Part shown: in pieces, positions 3,882 through 6,198 of the stretch
Numbering within the stretch: position 1 is the stretch's first letter
How the letters are laid out: every line of letters starts with the position of its first letter
Assembly: GCA_022710245.1 (NCBI GenBank)
Contig: JAKLHH010000483.1
Location: 1 to 6,198 of the forward strand
Length of the DNA stretch: 6,198 nt
Reading direction: 5' to 3'
Origin: Myxococcota bacterium
Lineage (GTDB): Bacteria; Myxococcota; Polyangia; GCA-2747355; JAKLHH01
Made by a program: the position numbers and the translations under genes
Notes under the pieces: generated by a model
The model's input: only the letters and a program-made list of their open reading frames with translations
Told to the model about the DNA's origin: nothing
The model's database searches: none

Positions 3882-6198
3882 CGACCTGCCGGCCGTCCTT
3901 GCAGCGCGGGAGGCACTGCGCCATCGCGGCGGCGAGGGCGGTCTCCTCATCCTCGGGCTCCGCGTGGAGCTTCTCGTGCATCAGCGCCTCGGGGTCGGGC
4001 GCGGCGCGGAGCTCGCGGACCAGCGCCAGCAGCTCCTCCGGCTCGTTCGGCAGATTCCAGCAGTCGAGGACCTCGTGGGCGTTCACGTTGAACGCGTAGA
4101 AGCGCTCGCTCCCCGCCAGCGCCTCGAGCACCTCGAGGAAGGTCGGCGCGAACGGGCGCTCACCCTGGCCGAGCGCGAGCGCGAGGAGCCCCTGGCCGCA
4201 GGCGAGCGCGCTGAGGGCGTCGAGCTCGTCGAGCCGGGCGCAGAGCTCGGGTGCGAGCGCGCGAGCGGCCGCGCTGCGCACGGAGCCGAGCGCCAGCGCG
4301 AGGTGAGCCACGAGGTGCTCGTCCGCGAAGGGCAGCCGGTGGAACGCCTCGGCGAGCGCCTCGTCCCGGCTCGCGAGCGCCTCGGCGAGCACCTCGACCA
4401 CCCGCGGCGGGCTCGCGGGGCCCAGCGTGACCGCGATGGAGAAGGCGGCGGTCACGCGGAGCAGCGGGACGGGATCGTCGAGGAAGGCGACGTGCCGGCG
4501 AGCGAGCTCGTCGTCCAGCGTGAGCAGCGCGTGGACCGCGCTGGCGCGGACAGAAGCGTCGAGGTCGCGCTGCGCCACGCCGAGGAGCGCCTCCACGACG
4601 GCCTCCTGTCCCTCCGCGAAGGAGGCGAGCTGCACCGCGCGCCGACGCACGTCCGCGTCCTCGCTGGAGAAGAGGCCGCGCACGGTGGGCCAGCCCGCCG
4701 CCAGCGCCTCCAGCACGCCGAGGACCACCGCGCGCCAGTCGCCGTCCTCGCCGTCGTCGTCGTCGTCCTCGTCCTCGTCGGGCGGTTCCAGGGCCGCCTC
4801 GCGGTGAGGCGCGCAGGCGCAGCCGAAGAGGTTGAGGTCCTCGAGGATCTCAGCCTTGTCGGTGGCCGGGTGCTCGAGGAGTCGGATCAGGAAGGGGATC
4901 ACCTTCGCGGTGGCGGCGTACGGCGTCCCCTGGTGGTAGCACTCATCGAAGATGGTGCCGAGGGCGAGGCGCTGCACACCGCGATCGGCGGCGGTCATGG
5001 CGAGGAGAAGCTCGGGGAAGCGCTTCACGTCCTCGCTCCAGCAGCCCTCGACCTTCTTCCATGGCACGCGCTCCACGCCCTGCAGCTCCGACGGCCGCTT
5101 GGCGTCGCGCAGGAAGGCGGCCAGCGCCGCCTCGTCCCGGAGCAGGTGGATCTCCTCGGGGTCGAGGTCCTCGAAGCGCAGCGCGGTGACGTCGTGCTCC
5201 TCCACCGCGCCGTCCTCGTCGCAGAAGCGCCAGACGCCGACGGCGCGATCCTGCTTGCTGAGACCGCTGGCGGAGACCTGGCCGCCCTCGTGGAAGAACG
5301 TGTGACGGAGCGCGCCCCCCTCCCGCACCGCCTGCTGCCGCAGCACCCCGCGCGGGCCACGTCGGGTCAGCGAGACCAGCCGCTTCCCCTCGAGCACGCG
5401 CTCCTCCTCCTCCTCGAGGGCGCCCTGCTCATCGTAGCTCGTCGACGAGAGGAGCTCTCCCGCGCTGTTCCACCGGCGCCGCCGCTCGAGGGCGCCGCCC
5501 GGGTGGTAGGCCTCGTGGAGCAGCCGCTGGTCCTCCTCGTCACGCTCCTCGCGCGACTCCAGCTTGCCGTCCTCGCCGTAGCAGACGATCTGCAGCGCCG
5601 CCCCGCTCTCGCTGCGCTCCTCCTCGCGGCGGAGGCGACCGTCGCGTGACCACCAGCGCCAGCTGCCCACCTGCACGTTGTCGCCGCGCCGGATGTCGCC
5701 GAGCACCCACAGGTCCAGGTCGGTGAAGAAGCGCGCGTTCGCCGGCACCGCGTCCGGTCGAGGCGGGAGCGGCTGTCCGGCCGAGGTGACCTCGACGCCG
5801 TCGCGCGTGAAGTAGCGACAGGTGTAGGTGATCTTGCCGTCGGTCGAGTAGAAGCGCGCCTCCCAGACGTTCGCCGCCGCGTCAGGCGGGAAGCCGGTGG
5901 AGTCAGTCTCCGAGCGATAGAAGAAGCCGTCGAGGCAGACGTCGTGCTTCCACTGGCCCACCGAGGCGATCTCGCCGCTCCGGTAGTAGTTGGTGCAGGC
6001 GCCCTCGACGGCACCGTGCTCGAAGGTGAAGTCGGAGAAGAAGCTGCCGTCCGCCTTCCAGCCCCGGGAGGGGCCGTGGGGGCGTCCCTCGTCGTCGCGT
6101 CCGCTCTGGATCCACTCGCCCCACCCGCCGTGAAACCAGGCGTCCGCCGGCACACTGGCCGGGCGCTTCGGCGCGCGGGCCTTCGGCTGCGGCTTCTT
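3862..6198 (-). CDS. MORN-variant and HEAT repeat fusion protein (5' end beyond the window)
   Basis: A leftward frame of 778 codons ends with TGA at 3864-3862 and is still open at the right edge. The GTG at 6153 could be read as a start, giving 763 residues. It has no ribosome binding site, and the 15 codons before it encode a coding-like KKPQPKARAPKRPAS stretch, so the true start is probably just outside. Numbering from 6153, residues about 30-321 hold MORN-variant repeats of the YwqK antitoxin type, with cores such as YYRSGEIASVGQW, VGSWRWWSRDGRL, YHPGGALE and VGVWRFCDEDGAV. A short linker leads to HEAT-like helical repeats from about 365 to the end. They begin with a block found in immunity-like HEAT proteins (YHQGTPYAATAKVIPFLIRLL, near 406-426; quoted only as landmark). 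Residues 457-472 are strongly acidic. There is no signal peptide visible. A cytoplasmic scaffold or immunity role is inferred, not shown. Confidence 0.82.
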   Translation of the reverse strand, partial: KKPQPKARAPKRPASVPADAWFHGGWGEWIQSGRDDEGRPHGPSRGWKADGSFFSDFTFEHGAVEGACTNYYRSGEIASVGQWKHDVCLDGFFYRSETDSTGFPPDAAANVWEARFYSTDGKITYTCRYFTRDGVEVTSAGQPLPPRPDAVPANARFFTDLDLWVLGDIRRGDNVQVGSWRWWSRDGRLRREEERSESGAALQIVCYGEDGKLESREERDEEDQRLLHEAYHPGGALERRRRWNSAGELLSSTSYDEQGALEEEEERVLEGKRLVSLTRRGPRGVLRQQAVREGGALRHTFFHEGGQVSASGLSKQDRAVGVWRFCDEDGAVEEHDVTALRFEDLDPEEIHLLRDEAALAAFLRDAKRPSELQGVERVPWKKVEGCWSEDVKRFPELLLAMTAADRGVQRLALGTIFDECYHQGTPYAATAKVIPFLIRLLEHPATDKAEILEDLNLFGCACAPHREAALEPPDEDEDDDDDGEDGDWRAVVLGVLEALAAGWPTVRGLFSSEDADVRRRAVQLASFAEGQEAVVEALLGVAQRDLDASVRASAVHALLTLDDELARRHVAFLDDPVPLLRVTAAFSIAVTLGPASPPRVVEVLAEALASRDEALAEAFHRLPFADEHLVAHLALALGSVRSAAARALAPELCARLDELDALSALACGQGLLALALGQGERPFAPTFLEVLEALAGSERFYAFNVNAHEVLDCWNLPNEPEELLALVRELRAAPDPEALMHEKLHAEPEDEETALAAAMAQCLPRCKDGRQVVGALLD

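Noticed and set aside
4741..4785. GTC-type trinucleotide run as a separate microsatellite
   Set aside because: It is simply the coding sequence of the acidic D/E stretch (residues 457-471), with mixed codons, so it is noted within that gene instead.
3964..5649. A 561-codon open frame on the + strand
   Set aside because: It is fully antisense to the MORN/HEAT gene. The product is compositionally biased (E, R, L, A, V) with no domain, while the other strand shows clear repeats.

Overview
The window is a GC-rich bacterial chromosome fragment with six protein-coding genes packed almost end to end. No RNA gene, insertion sequence or CRISPR array was seen. The style suggests a member of the Myxococcota or a related former deltaproteobacterial lineage: very high GC, two adjacent cysteine-rich lipoproteins with low-complexity linkers, a stand-alone PilZ protein and a large repeat protein. 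That assignment is inference, since there is no marker gene here.

Layout. At 2-295 (+) is the C-terminal end of an unrecognised protein. It converges, with a 9-bp gap, on a leftward pair. The promoter-proximal gene of that pair is a single-domain PilZ protein (1479-1844, -). The second is a secreted protein of unknown family (305-1420, -) with a His/Cys arrangement like clan CD cysteine peptidases and a C-terminal AGKQ pentapeptide array made of 15-bp DNA repeats. A 120-bp divergent region (1845-1964) separates PilZ from two rightward lipoprotein genes. The first (1965-2450) carries two copies of a 10-cysteine module. The second (2489-3763) has an IPT/TIG-like domain, a DKALV/DKSVP linker and a tail with 36 cysteines in about 20-residue repeats. 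Both lipoprotein genes lack a Shine-Dalgarno sequence and have a -10-like hexamer 6-7 nt before the ATG, so leaderless transcription is plausible. PilZ, by contrast, has a clear AGGAG.

The right third is one leftward reading frame (3862-6198, -) that is still open at the window edge. It has MORN-variant (YwqK-like) repeats at the N-terminal side and HEAT repeats at the C-terminal side, an architecture often seen in immunity or scaffold proteins. Its stop and that of the second lipoprotein lie in a perfect-looking 68-bp tandem duplication, whose junction shows how it arose between two 8-bp CGACCTGC sites.

How they work together: three of the genes encode exported or lipid-anchored proteins, and one encodes a probable cyclic-di-GMP-type PilZ domain. 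A surface-associated function under second-messenger control is possible, but nothing in the sequence proves that the genes form one pathway. The strongest observations are structural: the duplication, two lysine-every-fifth-residue minisatellite arrays in neighbouring exported proteins, the cysteine-ladder repeat tail, and the clan CD-like residues in an unnamed secreted family.
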